Assembly: GCF_002514725.1 (NCBI RefSeq)
Contig: NZ_NTLB01000008.1
Span: forward strand, 62,001-126,000
DNA from: Mangrovitalea sediminis
GTDB lineage: Bacteria; Pseudomonadota; Gammaproteobacteria; Pseudomonadales; Oleiphilaceae
DNA length: 64,000 bases
Direction: 5' to 3'
Of this stretch, positions 13,277 to 24,687 are shown piece by piece. Numbering within the stretch: position 1 is the stretch's first letter; every line of letters begins with the position of its first letter. A model generated the notes under the pieces. It saw only the letters and a list, made by a program, of their open reading frames with translations, was not told where the DNA came from and searched no databases. The translations under genes were made by a program, and so were the position numbers.

Positions 13277-13838
13277 TTCTTCTTCTCCAAATCGACATCC
13301 GGGGCCTTCTGCATCACTGTCATATGAAATTCACTGTAGCCCGCCTTGCGGCTGTCTGCTGCGGAAACATTGGAAAGATTGGGATCTGTGAACCACTCGG
13401 ACTTTTCAAAATTTCGCATCAGCTGGGAAATACGGCTATTCGACTCCGCCATACCCGTAATCGACAGTGTGTTTCCTTTCTTGCTCAGATCCGTGTAATA
13501 GACCCCGTCGGGCAATGTCCGAACCAGCTCATCGAACACATGCACGATGATGGCGCGCTTACCCTGAAGATCCTGAATGACCTTCATTCGAGCCAGCAAC
13601 TCCTCACGCTTTTTCTTGAGGTCTTCTATTTCACGGATTTTCTTGTCCAGCTGCTTTGTCGCGTTCTGCAAGTAGGCATTGCGGCTATTTTGGTAGGAGA
13701 TCTGGCTATCCATATGTGCATTCCAGAGGAACGCCAGGCCGGCACCGATGATCACGGCGCCAACGAGCATCACGACAAACTGCTTCTGCCGCTCGGCGCG
13801 AAGCTCCTCACGCCAGGGTCTGAGGTTTATCCGTGCCA

Positions 13839-13839
<1 letters not shown>
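13273..13839 (-). CDS. pilN: Type IV pilus inner-membrane protein PilN
   Basis: PilN docks the cytoplasmic PilM to the membrane: its conserved N-terminal peptide (ARINLRPWREELR) fits a groove in PilM. One membrane helix lies near residues 22-40, followed by a charged coiled coil and a ferredoxin-like periplasmic domain. The start ATG shares one base with the pilM stop (TGATG). The length of 188 residues is normal. Confidence 0.94.
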
Positions 13840-14912
<1,073 letters not shown>

Positions 14913-15086
14913 CTATCCTGGTTACATGCACCCGGTTTCTTTTACTTTGTTAAGAGAATTTGTCGCGTAATCCGACTAAACTGCCTAACTCGCTTTGCGT
15001 TAAGGCAACGAAAGGGCGTAAATAACTCACCCTTTCTAAAGCAGTTTCTGAAATGATAGACCTATATCCAAAGGTTGTCAGAAAAA

Positions 15087-17570
15087 ATGTCTCGTATGTT
15101 ACGTATTTCAAAAGTCGTTTTCTGGTGGTTCCTGGCAGGTATTTGCGGGACCGGACTCATCCTCTCCAGCTTCTATCTCTTCCTGCAACCAGGACTGCCT
15201 CCAGTCGGCGATTTGCGCGATGTAAAACTTCAGATCCCGCTACGCATCTATTCCAGCGACAACAAACTAATAGCAGAATTCGGCGAAAAGAGAAGGACAC
15301 CCATCACAATCGATCAGGTGCCCCAACTTCAGATCGACGCCTTTCTGGCCGCTGAGGACAGTCGTTTTTACCAGCATCATGGGGTCGACCCGAAAGGCCT
15401 GATGCGGGCTGCAGTCGAATTGGCAACCACCGGCTCGATCCAATCCGGCGGCAGCACGATCACCATGCAGGTTGCAAAAAACTACTTTTTGTCACGAGAA
15501 CAAACGTTCATTCGTAAATTCAAGCAGATACTGCTGGCTATTCAGATTGAGAACGAACTCACAAAAAGCCAGATCCTGGAGCTCTATCTCAATAAGATTT
15601 ATCTCGGCAATCGGGCCTACGGCATCGAAGCCGCCGCTCAGGTTTACTACGGCCAAACCGACAAACACCTGACGCTACCCCAAATGGCCATGCTGGCCGG
15701 CCTCCCCAAGGCGCCTTCCGCCTATAACCCTCTGGCCGACGCACAACGCGCCATGGTTCGCCGGAACTGGATCCTGCAACGCATGCACAAGCTGGGCTAC
15801 ATTACGGAGGAACAGCTGAACAGCGCGGTCATGACGCCACTCACGGCGTCCTATCACGGCCCACGCTCGCAACTGCACGCGCCCTACGTGGCGGAGATGG
15901 CCCGGGCGGATGTGGTTTCCAAATTCGGAGACGCTGCCTACACCGACGGTTACCAGGTGAAACTGACCGTCAACAGCGCCCGTCAAGAGGCCGCCAACCA
16001 GGCCATCCACGACGGCCTGGAAGCCTATACCAAGCGCCACGGTTATCTCGGCCCCGCTGCCCACTGGGATATCGGACAGACGCCGGATCAAGCCAAGCTG
16101 CAGGACCGGCTGAATGGGCTGAACACCATTGCGAACCTGACGCCCGCGGTCGTCCTCAGTATGACGGACCAAGCGGCCACAGTGCTGGTCAAGGATCACG
16201 GGCTGGCCACCATGCCGCTATCCAGTATGCAATGGGCCCGCCGTTACATTGATCAGGACCGCCGCGGCCCCGAGCCCAAGAAACCGTCTGACATCCTTCA
16301 GGACGGCGATGTCGTTTATGTCACACTCGCACAGCCGACAAGCGACGGCCAGGCAGCCAACGACACCTCAGCAACGGACGGCGGCAGTGTGGCACCGCCC
16401 GCCGCATCACTCACCGTTGACCTGGCACAGGTTCCCAAAGTGGAAGGCGCACTGGTCGCACTGGATCCACACACCGGCGCAATAGAAGCACTGGAAGGTG
16501 GCTTCAGCTTTAGCGACAGCAAATATAACCGGGCCCTCCTGGCCAAACGGCAGCCCGGCTCCAACTTCAAGCCCTTCCTATACTTGGCGGCACTGGAAAA
16601 CGGTGACTCTGCTGCCACGATCATCAATGACGCCCCTATCGTCTTCAACGACAGCCAGCTGGAAACAGAGTGGCGCCCGGAAAATGCCGGAGGGCACTTT
16701 AATGGCCCGACACGCCTTCGCCAGGCGCTATACCAGTCGCGCAACCTGGTTTCCATCCGCCTGCTGCGCGACATTGGTATCGACAAGGTACTCAGCTATG
16801 TCAAACACCTGGGCCTGGACACCAGCACGCTGCCGGACAACCTGACCCTGGCCCTGGGGAGCGGCACACTGACCCCGATGGACATCGCCCGCGGGTTTGC
16901 GGTCATTGCCAATGGCGGCTACAGCATCCAGCCCTACCTCATCCAATCGATCACGGACGGGTCTGGAAAGGAAGTCTATCAAGCTCCCAAAGTCGTGCTT
17001 TGTGACACGAATTGCGATGATCTCAAGGCCCAGCATGCAGGCGACCAAACAGTGACCATCGCGCCGCGGGTGGCAGACGCCAGAGCGGTCTACATCATGC
17101 ATTCCATACTGCATGACGTCATCACCAAGGGCACAGGAAGACGCGCACTGGCACTGAATCGCACGGATATTGCCGGCAAAACCGGCACCACCAACGATCA
17201 GCGAGACGCCTGGTTCTCCGGTTTCAATTACAATCTGAGCGCCTCCGTCTGGGTAGGTTTTGACCAACCTGCACCGCTTGGACGCGGAGAATACGGGGCT
17301 GTTGCAGCATTGCCCGTCTGGATGGAATTCATGAAGTCGGCCCTGAAAGGAAGCCCGCCGGCCGTTATGCCTGAGCCGCCGGGCATTGTCACCGTCCGCA
17401 TTGATCCGGAAACCGGCAAACGAGCGCCCCCTGGCGACAAAAACGCCATGTTTGAACTCTTCCGCCAGAATAATGTGCCACCGGAAGAATCAGCAGCGGC
17501 GGAAAGCGCGAACCAACCCAACAACAGTACCAATGGGGGCGGCAAGGTTCTTCCACAGCAGCTCTTCTGA
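15087..17570 (+). CDS. ponA: Penicillin-binding protein 1A (bifunctional transglycosylase/transpeptidase)
   Basis: This is a class A PBP that polymerises and cross-links peptidoglycan. A membrane anchor lies near residues 10-30. The family 51 glycosyltransferase domain has the catalytic EDSRFYQHHG motif and GGSTITMQ. An OB-like insert follows, then the transpeptidase domain with the SxxK box in PGSNFKP, the SRN box and KTGTT. The C-terminus is Asn/Ser-rich. The length of 827 residues fits PBP1A. I use the ATG at 15087; a TTG at 15075 sits on top of the AAGG. The location opposite pilMNOPQ is the usual one in Pseudomonas relatives. Confidence 0.95.
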   Translation: MSRMLRISKVVFWWFLAGICGTGLILSSFYLFLQPGLPPVGDLRDVKLQIPLRIYSSDNKLIAEFGEKRRTPITIDQVPQLQIDAFLAAEDSRFYQHHGVDPKGLMRAAVELATTGSIQSGGSTITMQVAKNYFLSREQTFIRKFKQILLAIQIENELTKSQILELYLNKIYLGNRAYGIEAAAQVYYGQTDKHLTLPQMAMLAGLPKAPSAYNPLADAQRAMVRRNWILQRMHKLGYITEEQLNSAVMTPLTASYHGPRSQLHAPYVAEMARADVVSKFGDAAYTDGYQVKLTVNSARQEAANQAIHDGLEAYTKRHGYLGPAAHWDIGQTPDQAKLQDRLNGLNTIANLTPAVVLSMTDQAATVLVKDHGLATMPLSSMQWARRYIDQDRRGPEPKKPSDILQDGDVVYVTLAQPTSDGQAANDTSATDGGSVAPPAASLTVDLAQVPKVEGALVALDPHTGAIEALEGGFSFSDSKYNRALLAKRQPGSNFKPFLYLAALENGDSAATIINDAPIVFNDSQLETEWRPENAGGHFNGPTRLRQALYQSRNLVSIRLLRDIGIDKVLSYVKHLGLDTSTLPDNLTLALGSGTLTPMDIARGFAVIANGGYSIQPYLIQSITDGSGKEVYQAPKVVLCDTNCDDLKAQHAGDQTVTIAPRVADARAVYIMHSILHDVITKGTGRRALALNRTDIAGKTGTTNDQRDAWFSGFNYNLSASVWVGFDQPAPLGRGEYGAVAALPVWMEFMKSALKGSPPAVMPEPPGIVTVRIDPETGKRAPPGDKNAMFELFRQNNVPPEESAAAESANQPNNSTNGGGKVLPQQLF

Positions 17571-17576
17571 TAAGCC

Positions 17577-17613
17577 GCAAGGCGAGGCTGGCGCAACCCG
17601 CCACTCGCCTTGC
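17577..17613 (+). terminator. Hairpin just after ponA, possible terminator
   Basis: Arms GCAAGGCGAG and CTCGCCTTGC (10 bp) enclose an inner 5-bp stem TGGCG/CGCCA with a 5-nt loop. It begins 7 nt after the ponA stop. There is no T tract, so it may protect the mRNA end or act with Rho. Confidence 0.5.
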
Positions 17614-17645
17614 ACGACCATCGGCTACAGCGACAGCCTCATGCT

Positions 17646-17695
17646 CAGGTCAGGTCAGGTCAGATCAGGTCAGGTCAGGTCAGGTCAGGTCAGGT
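17646..17695. repeat. CAGGT pentanucleotide tandem repeat, 10 units
   Basis: Ten head-to-tail copies of CAGGT run without interruption; only the fourth differs (CAGAT). The array lies between the 3' ends of the convergent genes ponA and maeB. It is not inside a credible gene, although a chance open frame reads through it as a repeated SGQVR-type peptide. Arrays of this kind vary in length by slippage. Confidence 0.97.
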
Positions 17696-17860
17696 GAAAC
17701 GCTCGCCGACCGACCAGCGCACCCGGTTCAAAAGCACATCCCGGCCTGACCAGGTTATTGGTCACACGCAAGAGGCACCAAGGCAACAGAGAGAGGATTT
17801 AGGAAGAAGCTGGAGCCATCCAGCCCGACGCAGCCGCCGGACTGGAGCCAGGCAGCAGGC

Positions 17861-19129
17861 TTACCAGCGGATATCGTCGACCGATTTCAGCGGGTAGTGT
17901 TCAGGATAAGGGAATCGGGCAACACCGGAATCCACGGCAGCCTTCGCCACCGCCGAGGCAACGAACTCCATCAGGCGGGCATCCAGCGGCTTGGGAATGA
18001 TGTAGTCTCGCCCAAACTCCAGATGGTCGACGCCGTAAGCTTCACAGATAGCCTTCGGCACCGGTTGCTTGGCCAGATCGCGCAGCGCCTGGACAGCGGC
18101 AACCTTCATCTCCTCATTGATTTCCGTAGCACGCACATCCAGCGCTCCCCGGAAGATAAAGGGGAAGCCCAGAACGTTGTTAACCTGGTTCGGATAGTCC
18201 GAACGGCCTGTCGCCATAATCAGGTCGTTACGCGTCGCCAACGCCAACTCCGGCCGGATTTCCGGATCCGGGTTGGAGCAGGCAAACACAATGGGGTTCT
18301 CCGCCATGCTGGCCAGCATTTCAGCCTTGAGCAGATCTGCGCCGGAAAGACCGACGAAGACATCGGCGCCATTACAGGCATCGGCCAACGTCCGGCAATC
18401 TGTCTCGTTGGCAAACTGTGCTTTATACTCATTGAGATCGGTCCGTCCAGCGTGAATGACGCCCTTCCGGTCGACCATCAGAATATTTTCCGACTTGGCA
18501 CCACAGGCAAGCAGCAACTTCATGCAAGCCGTCGCCGCCGCCCCCGCGCCCAAACAGACTACACGGGCCGTTTCCAGGGTCTTACCCTGCAATTCCAAGG
18601 CATTCAGCATACCGGCCGCCGTCACAATGGCTGTGCCATGCTGGTCGTCGTGAAATACCGGGATGCTGCACTGCTCGATCAGCGCCTTCTCAATCTCAAA
18701 GCACTCTGGCGCCTTGATATCCTCAAGGTTGATACCACCGAAGGTATCGGCGATACGCGCGACCGTATCGATAAAATCCTTGGGATTTTCTGTATCGACC
18801 TCAATATCGAAAACATCGATACCGGCAAACCGCTTGAAGAGAACACCCTTACCTTCCATCACCGGCTTGCTGGCCAACGCCCCCAGATTACCAAGCCCCA
18901 GAATGGCCGAGCCATTGGAAATCACCGCAACCAGATTACCCTTACCGGTATACCGGTAGGCATTTTCCGGATCCTTTGCAATTTCACGCACAGGCTCCGC
19001 AACACCAGGGCTGTAGGCCAGCGCCAAGTCACGGGCGTTCTGAGTGGGCTTGGTGATTTCTACGCTCAGTTTACCGGGCCGCGGCTTGGCATGGTATTCA
19101 AGTGCCGCTGCTTTCAGATCTTGAGACAT
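17861..19129 (-). CDS. maeB: NADP-dependent malic enzyme, short form
   Basis: The enzyme oxidatively decarboxylates malate to pyruvate, giving NADPH. Malic enzyme N-terminal signatures are clear (LALAYSPGVAEPVREI, VISNGSAILGLGNLGALASKPVMEGK). They are followed by the Rossmann domain (VVCLGAGAAATACMKLL) and VFACSNPDPEI. At 422 residues it lacks the C-terminal phosphotransacetylase-like domain of the long MaeB proteins, so acetyl-CoA regulation seen in those is not expected. I use the ATG at 19129, with GGAT about 8 nt upstream; an ATG two codons earlier at 19135 is equally open. Confidence 0.92.
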   Translation of the reverse strand: MSQDLKAAALEYHAKPRPGKLSVEITKPTQNARDLALAYSPGVAEPVREIAKDPENAYRYTGKGNLVAVISNGSAILGLGNLGALASKPVMEGKGVLFKRFAGIDVFDIEVDTENPKDFIDTVARIADTFGGINLEDIKAPECFEIEKALIEQCSIPVFHDDQHGTAIVTAAGMLNALELQGKTLETARVVCLGAGAAATACMKLLLACGAKSENILMVDRKGVIHAGRTDLNEYKAQFANETDCRTLADACNGADVFVGLSGADLLKAEMLASMAENPIVFACSNPDPEIRPELALATRNDLIMATGRSDYPNQVNNVLGFPFIFRGALDVRATEINEEMKVAAVQALRDLAKQPVPKAICEAYGVDHLEFGRDYIIPKPLDARLMEFVASAVAKAAVDSGVARFPYPEHYPLKSVDDIRW

Positions 19130-19387
19130 TGCCATGCATCCGTTTTTTCAGTTTGATGGAAGGGAGTTTCAGGGGGCAGCTAGCCCTATTGAACTCCACG
19201 TCGACCTTTACCGCAACGGTCGACCTCCAGCCCTCGCGAAAAACCCGGGGAAATGCCCTTCGGGCCTGCCAAGGGCGCGACATTATGGCGCGTTTGGCGA
19301 CGACTGCACAAGGCCGGTACACAAAAGCAGTGACCTGTTTCATAAGCCTTTTAGAACAGATTTCACAGGCCATATTCCCAAAACGAA

Positions 19388-19414
19388 AAAAGGCGCCGTA
19401 ATACGACGCCTTTT
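19388..19414 (-). terminator. Rho-independent terminator of rpmE
   Basis: Arms AAAAGGCG and CGCCTTTT form an 8-bp outer stem with an inner CGT/ACG stem and a 3-nt loop. On the minus strand the hairpin runs into six T residues. It lies 28 nt beyond the rpmE stop. Confidence 0.88.
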
Positions 19415-19442
19415 CTTGAACCGCAGAATATCTCTGTCAGGC

Positions 19443-19670
19443 TCAGTCTTCTTTGCGACCGCCAGCAATGCGTCCGCCGAAGCGCTTGTTGAAACGGTCG
19501 ATACGACCGCCCGCATCCATTACTTTCTGCTTGCCGGTATAGAACGGGTGGCAGGCGGAACAGACATCCAGCTGGATATCCTTACAAATGGTGGAACGGG
19601 TTTTGATGACATTACCGCAACTGCAGGTTGCAGCAATCTCTTCATATTTTGGATGGATACCTTCTTTCAT
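19443..19670 (-). CDS. rpmE: 50S ribosomal protein L31 (zinc-binding type)
   Basis: This is a 75-residue large-subunit protein. It begins [12 protein letters not shown] and carries the four zinc ligands of the C+ type: Cys16, Cys18, Cys37 and Cys40, followed by the conserved HPFYTGKQ. The ATG at 19670 has GGAGG 6 nt upstream; the frame is open further 5' (to 19805) but that part is not L31. It is a single-gene unit with its own terminator, divergent from priA. Zinc-free paralogues usually replace this form under zinc starvation; none is in the window. Confidence 0.97.
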   Translation of the reverse strand: MKEGIHPKYEEIAATCSCGNVIKTRSTICKDIQLDVCSACHPFYTGKQKVMDAGGRIDRFNKRFGGRIAGGRKED

Positions 19671-19849
19671 CACGAACCTCCAATAATGCCGCCACCTGAG
19701 CACTCCCCTGTTCCAACATGGACAGGCGGCCAATGTCAGGCACCGCATTTGAATCACGCGCCGAAGGCATGCAAAATCATGCACCGCCGCAATCAGACGG
19801 CGCATATTATCAGATCCTGTCCGATTCGCAAGCGGCGGTAGCGAGGCCT

Positions 19850-22048
19850 ATGTCCAGCAAGACTCCCGAGACGTTGTCAGTCAACGCCGTGCGCGTCGCA
19901 CTTGCGCGACCACTACGCCGCCTGTTTGATTACAGCATTCCCGAAGGCATGAACGTAACGCCAGGACAGCGGGTGCGCGTGCCTTTCGGGCACCATTACC
20001 TCACCGGCATCGTCGTCTCACGATGCGCGGAAGCACCGACAGAGTTCAAGCTCAAACCCATCGACGAAGTGCTCGACGAGGATGCACTGATTCCACAAGA
20101 CCTCCTCGATCTTCTCAGTTGGGCAGCACGCTATTACCAGCATCCGCCAGGAGAGTGCCTGTTCGCGGCCCTCCCCCCCCAACTCAGGACAGCGAGAGCC
20201 GCCGAACTGCCGCAGCCCGAGCGCTGGTTCGCCAACACGGCCGAGGCACCAGACATCCCCGCCAGGGCGCATCGACAGAGAGCCTTACTCGACTGGCTGG
20301 GCGCACAGCCCCAGGGCGCAGACAAAACAACCATAGACGCTGCAGGATTCAACCAGACACTGCTGAAGGCGCTCGCAGACCGGGGGCTGGCATTCAACCG
20401 CCCCGTCGAGCCTAAAACCATTACCACAACCGGTGAGCCCCTCGTCGCATTGAACCCGGGACAACAACAGGTACTGGAAGCGCTCCCCCCGCCCGACGAC
20501 GGGTTTAGTACCACCCTGGTCTACGGTGTGACGGGCAGCGGAAAAACCGAAGTCTATCTTCATTACCTGAACAACTGGCTCGACGATACCAGCCAGGCGC
20601 TGGTCATGGTGCCGGAAATCAACCTGACACCGCAGACTGTGAACCGTTTCCGCCGCCATTTTGGTGAGCGCATCATTGTATGGCACTCAGCCCTGAACGA
20701 CACCGAGCGCACCAGGGCCTGGCTGAGAGTGCAGCGAGGCGAGCCGTTGATCGTCGTCGGAACCCGATCAGCCATTCTGCTGCCCTTCCGAAAGCTTAAG
20801 ACCCTGATTGTCGATGAGGAGCACGACAGCTCTTACAAACAGAACGAGGGCTTCCGCTACTCCGGCCGCGATCTCGCCGTTTACCGTGGCCAAGTGTCAT
20901 CCTGCCCGGTCATCCTTGGCACCGCGACACCTTCGCTGGAATCGCTGCACAACGTTCGACTCGGACGTTACCAGATGCTGAAACTGGAACAGCGGGCGGC
21001 GTCGGCGAAGCCCCCCAAAATTCGGATTCTGGATATTCGCAGCCGGCCACTCGACGGCGGACTCTCGCGACCGTTAATCGACGAAATCGGGCAACGCGTC
21101 GAAGCTGGCGACCAGGTCCTCATCTTTATCAACCGCCGAGGTTTTGCACCGGTGATGATGTGCTTCGACTGTGGGCATATCATGGAGTGTCCACACTGCG
21201 ACAGCCGCCTGGCGCTGCACCGGCAGGACCAATTGCTGCATTGTCATCATTGCGACTTCCGCATGCGCGCGACACCCCAATGCCCGAAATGCAAAAGCGG
21301 TAAGCTGTCACCGGTTGGCGAGGGCACGGAACGGACGGAGGAAGTGCTGCAGCAGCACTTCCCCAACACCCCGGTCCTTCGTGTCGATCGCGATAGCACC
21401 CGCCGCAAGGGCAGCATGGAGCAGATTCTGGAAAACGTGCATCAGGGCACACCCTGCATTCTGGTCGGCACCCAAATGCTGGCCAAGGGTCACGACTTCC
21501 CGAATGTCACGTTGGTTGCCGTCGTCAATGCGGACGGCGGCCTCTTTAGTGTCGACTTTCGCGCCCCGGAACAGCTTCTGCAGACACTGACCCAGGTCAG
21601 TGGCCGTGCCGGCCGCGGCAAAAAGGAAGGACATGTCCTGATCCAGACCTGCCACGGAGAACACCCGTTATTGCAAGGTCTCGCCGATAACGACTATCTC
21701 GGCCTCGCCCGTCTGCTGCTGGATGAACGCACGGAAGCCGAGCTGCCGCCAGCAAGCTTCATGGCCATCATCCGGGCGGAAGCCGTCGACATGGCACAAA
21801 GCGTCGGACTATTGGATGCTTTGAGCCAGCACGTGCTGGCCAGCGGCGACGACATTCAGGTTCTCGGCCCGCTACCCTCCGTGATGGCTCGCAAGGCTGG
21901 CCGTTACCGGGCACAACTGATCTTCCAGGCCGCCACCCGCAAACCATTGCATACCCAACTGCAGAACGCTTGCCTGTGGCTGGAGCGACAGAAGCTCCCC
22001 CGCCACCTTCGCTGGCAAGTGGATGTGGACCCCGTCGAAACCGGCTGA
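19850..22048 (+). CDS. priA: Primosomal protein N' (replication restart helicase)
   Basis: PriA is a 3'-5' superfamily 2 helicase that reloads the replisome at stalled forks. A 3' DNA-binding domain occupies the first 100 residues. Walker A is VTGSGKTEVY and the Walker B box is VDEEHDSSYKQ. A zinc-binding insert with eight cysteines (CFDCGHIMECPHC through CHHCDF and CPKCKSG) and the second helicase lobe (QVSGRAGRGKKEG) follow. From the ATG at 19850 the length is 732 residues, typical for PriA; upstream in-frame codons to 19718 do not match. GAGG lies only 3 nt from this ATG, so the start is the weakest part of the call. Confidence 0.95.
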   Translation: MSSKTPETLSVNAVRVALARPLRRLFDYSIPEGMNVTPGQRVRVPFGHHYLTGIVVSRCAEAPTEFKLKPIDEVLDEDALIPQDLLDLLSWAARYYQHPPGECLFAALPPQLRTARAAELPQPERWFANTAEAPDIPARAHRQRALLDWLGAQPQGADKTTIDAAGFNQTLLKALADRGLAFNRPVEPKTITTTGEPLVALNPGQQQVLEALPPPDDGFSTTLVYGVTGSGKTEVYLHYLNNWLDDTSQALVMVPEINLTPQTVNRFRRHFGERIIVWHSALNDTERTRAWLRVQRGEPLIVVGTRSAILLPFRKLKTLIVDEEHDSSYKQNEGFRYSGRDLAVYRGQVSSCPVILGTATPSLESLHNVRLGRYQMLKLEQRAASAKPPKIRILDIRSRPLDGGLSRPLIDEIGQRVEAGDQVLIFINRRGFAPVMMCFDCGHIMECPHCDSRLALHRQDQLLHCHHCDFRMRATPQCPKCKSGKLSPVGEGTERTEEVLQQHFPNTPVLRVDRDSTRRKGSMEQILENVHQGTPCILVGTQMLAKGHDFPNVTLVAVVNADGGLFSVDFRAPEQLLQTLTQVSGRAGRGKKEGHVLIQTCHGEHPLLQGLADNDYLGLARLLLDERTEAELPPASFMAIIRAEAVDMAQSVGLLDALSQHVLASGDDIQVLGPLPSVMARKAGRYRAQLIFQAATRKPLHTQLQNACLWLERQKLPRHLRWQVDVDPVETG

Positions 22049-22220
22049 TAGCGGGATATCCCCATCGGCCAATGCCCTTCGCCGGGACGCCAACGACATT
22101 TGACGGGCAACAGCATGCATCTTCATTGAGTCTGCCTGCTCCTTTGGGGATAATACGCGGTTCGTTACATCCGATTTTCAACTTTCCGACCGCCTGCCGG
22201 CATCGAGTCTATCCGCCCGT

Positions 22221-23975
22221 ATGAAAGATAAAATCAGCCAGCTCCTGGAGCACGCTCTCAACGCCCTGAAATCTGAAGGCATTCTGCCCGAGGATCTCGC
22301 GGCAACGCCTGCCATCGACAATACCAAGGATAAAGCGCACGGCGACTTCGCCACCAATATTGCGCTGGTGTCTGCCAAGGCGGCCCGACGCAATCCTCGC
22401 GAGCTTGCGCAGCTGATCGTTGATCGCTTGCCGGCGGATAAGGCGGTGACACAGGTGGAGATTGCAGGCCCTGGCTTTATCAATTTCTTTATCAGCGATG
22501 CCAGCAGTTTCAGTGTGATCGGCGACATCCTGCAAAAAGGCGACGCTTTCGGGAAAAGCAACATTGGCGGCGGACAGCATATCCAGGTGGAATTCGTTTC
22601 CGCCAACCCCACAGGGCCGCTGCACGTGGGACACGGCCGCGGAGCAGCCTACGGCGCTACGGTAGCGGACCTGCTGGCTGCCATCGGTTACGACGTACAG
22701 CGCGAATACTACGTCAACGACGCCGGCCGCCAGATGAACATTCTCGCCGCAAGTGTCTGGTTGCGCTATCTGGAGCTGGAGGGAGAGCGTTTCACCTTCC
22801 CCAGCAATGGTTACAAGGGCGAATACGTTCTGGACATCGCGCGCCAGCTCCAACAGGATGCCGGCAACCGTTTACGGCATTCGGCAGAGACAGTATTCAC
22901 CGACATTCCGGCCGACGCCCCACAGGGGGGCGATAAGGAAACCCATATCGATGCCCTGATCGAGCGCTGCAAAAAGCTGCTCGGTGCGGATGACTACCGC
23001 CTTGTCTTCGACTTGGGCCTGAATGCCATTCTCGACGACATCCGGGACGATCTTGCGGGCTTCGGTGTGCATTATCAGGAATGGTTTTCCGAGCGCACGC
23101 TGGAAAACGATGTCGATGCAGCCATCCAGTTGCTGCAGGACAAAGGCTGCCTCTACGAAAAGGAAGGCGCCCTCTGGTTCCGTTCCACGGATTTCGGCGA
23201 CGACAAGGACCGCGTCGTACGTCGCGATAACGGCGAAACCACCTATTTCGCCTCGGACATAGCCTACCACCGCAATAAATTCGAACGCGGCTTCGATCGC
23301 GTCATCAACATCTGGGGCGCCGATCACCATGGCTACATTCCCCGGGTGAAAGCTGCACTGCAGGCGATGGGCATCGACCCCGACCGGCTCGATGTGCGCC
23401 TGGTGCAGTTTGCGATCCTCTATCGCGGCGGAGAGCGCGTCCAGATGTCCACGCGTAGCGGCTCCTTCGTGACGCTACGGGAGTTGCGTGAGGAAGTCGG
23501 CAATGATGCCGCTCGTTTCTTCTATGTGACGCGCAAGGCCGAACAGCACATGGACTTCGACCTGGATCTGGCGAAATCCGAAAGCAAGGATAATCCCGTC
23601 TACTATATTCAGTACGCGCACGCCCGGATCTGCAGTATCCAGCGTAAACTGGAAGAGGCTGGAGATGTCGTGTCCACAGAACAACTGATCGGCGCAGTAG
23701 ACGCACTCAACCTGGATGAAGAGCGCGACCTGGCAGGTTTGCTGGCGAGATATCCGGAAGTGCTTGCGCAATCGGCCAGCCAGTTGGAGCCGCATCAGTT
23801 GACGCACTACCTGCGCGAGCTGGCGGGACAGTTCCACACCTACTACAACGCCCATAAGGTGCTGGTGGAGGAATCGGCGATTCGTGATGCCCGGATCGCA
23901 CTGAGTTACGCCGTGCGCCAGGTACTGAAAAACGGCCTGACGCTGCTGGGAGTCAGCACGCCAAGTGAGATGTAA
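22221..23975 (+). CDS. argS: Arginyl-tRNA synthetase
   Basis: This is a class I aminoacyl-tRNA synthetase charging tRNA-Arg. It has the N-terminal additional domain for tRNA, the HIGH-type motif LHVGHGRG near residue 132, the KMSKS-like loop QMSTRSG near residue 410, and the DALR anticodon-binding domain ending [16 protein letters not shown]. The length of 584 residues is usual. The ATG at 22221 gives the conserved start MKDKISQLL, although the Shine-Dalgarno is poor. The 172 nt upstream are non-coding. Confidence 0.97.
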   Translation: MKDKISQLLEHALNALKSEGILPEDLAATPAIDNTKDKAHGDFATNIALVSAKAARRNPRELAQLIVDRLPADKAVTQVEIAGPGFINFFISDASSFSVIGDILQKGDAFGKSNIGGGQHIQVEFVSANPTGPLHVGHGRGAAYGATVADLLAAIGYDVQREYYVNDAGRQMNILAASVWLRYLELEGERFTFPSNGYKGEYVLDIARQLQQDAGNRLRHSAETVFTDIPADAPQGGDKETHIDALIERCKKLLGADDYRLVFDLGLNAILDDIRDDLAGFGVHYQEWFSERTLENDVDAAIQLLQDKGCLYEKEGALWFRSTDFGDDKDRVVRRDNGETTYFASDIAYHRNKFERGFDRVINIWGADHHGYIPRVKAALQAMGIDPDRLDVRLVQFAILYRGGERVQMSTRSGSFVTLRELREEVGNDAARFFYVTRKAEQHMDFDLDLAKSESKDNPVYYIQYAHARICSIQRKLEEAGDVVSTEQLIGAVDALNLDEERDLAGLLARYPEVLAQSASQLEPHQLTHYLRELAGQFHTYYNAHKVLVEESAIRDARIALSYAVRQVLKNGLTLLGVSTPSEM

Positions 23976-24029
23976 GCGACGCTGTCGCGGCAAGGGGCAT
24001 CAACCAGTGTATTACGGGAGCAATTGCCG

Positions 24030-24638
24030 TTGAGTCGGGATTACGCAAAGAAGTCAGGCGGCCGCCGTAGTGGTAGCTCCGGAACAAAAACCAAAAGCAG
24101 TCCGCCGCCCAAGATGACCTTTCGTTGGCGCTGGCTTCTACCTATCGGTCTCGTGAGCGGCTTTGCCGGCCTGCTGGTCTATCTGCACAGCATTCCGCCG
24201 GTCAATCCGCCCGTCCGGAAAGCCCCTGCGGTCACACACCAGCCCGCGACCACATCGACGCCCTCGAAGACGGATTCTGCGGGAGCCGGCAAACCGGCAC
24301 AGCACTTTCATTTTTATGACATGCTGCCGGAGTCGAAGGTCGTAACGCCCAAGGTTAAAGCCTATAACCCGGGCCCGGCGATCGACGACAAGAACTACCA
24401 GTACTACATACAGACCGGCTCTTTCCATCACGCGGCAGACGCCGAGCAACAGCGGGCGCGCATTGCGTTCCAGGGCCTGCGTGCCGACGTCAAGAAAATC
24501 ACCCTGCCCAATAACGACATCTGGTACCGGGTGCAGATCGGGCCCTTCGCTTCACGCAGCAAGATGAACAGCGCCGTGGATAAGCTCGTCGCCATCAACA
24601 TTGCACCGCTGATCCGCAAGATCCCCGCCGGAAAATAG
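24030..24638 (+). CDS. SPOR-domain cell division protein (FtsN-like)
   Basis: This is a bitopic inner-membrane protein of 202 residues. The basic cytoplasmic tail (SRDYAKKSGGRRSG) is followed by one membrane helix (WLLPIGLVSGFAGLLVYL, near 35-53), a Pro/Thr-rich periplasmic linker, and a C-terminal SPOR domain (YYIQTGSFHHAADAEQQRARI, WYRVQIGPFASRSKMNSAVDKL). This layout is that of FtsN, and the place between argS and hslV is where many Pseudomonas relatives keep such a gene. I set the start at the TTG at 24030 because GGGAG lies 9 nt upstream; a TTG at 24024 is too close to it. Whether it is the essential FtsN cannot be told from sequence. Confidence 0.85.
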   Translation: MSRDYAKKSGGRRSGSSGTKTKSSPPPKMTFRWRWLLPIGLVSGFAGLLVYLHSIPPVNPPVRKAPAVTHQPATTSTPSKTDSAGAGKPAQHFHFYDMLPESKVVTPKVKAYNPGPAIDDKNYQYYIQTGSFHHAADAEQQRARIAFQGLRADVKKITLPNNDIWYRVQIGPFASRSKMNSAVDKLVAINIAPLIRKIPAGK

Positions 24639-24687
24639 GCCGAAGAGGCCGGACCCGGGGAAAGCTTTTCCCTGTATCGGCGCCGGC

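Noticed and set aside
17646-17695. CRISPR array or attachment site
   Set aside because: Units are 5 bp with no spacers, and no cas, integrase or tRNA gene is near.
17386-17697. Open frame reading through the CAGGT array as a repeated peptide
   Set aside because: It begins inside ponA in another frame and has no start signal; the repeat peptide is a by-product of the tandem DNA.
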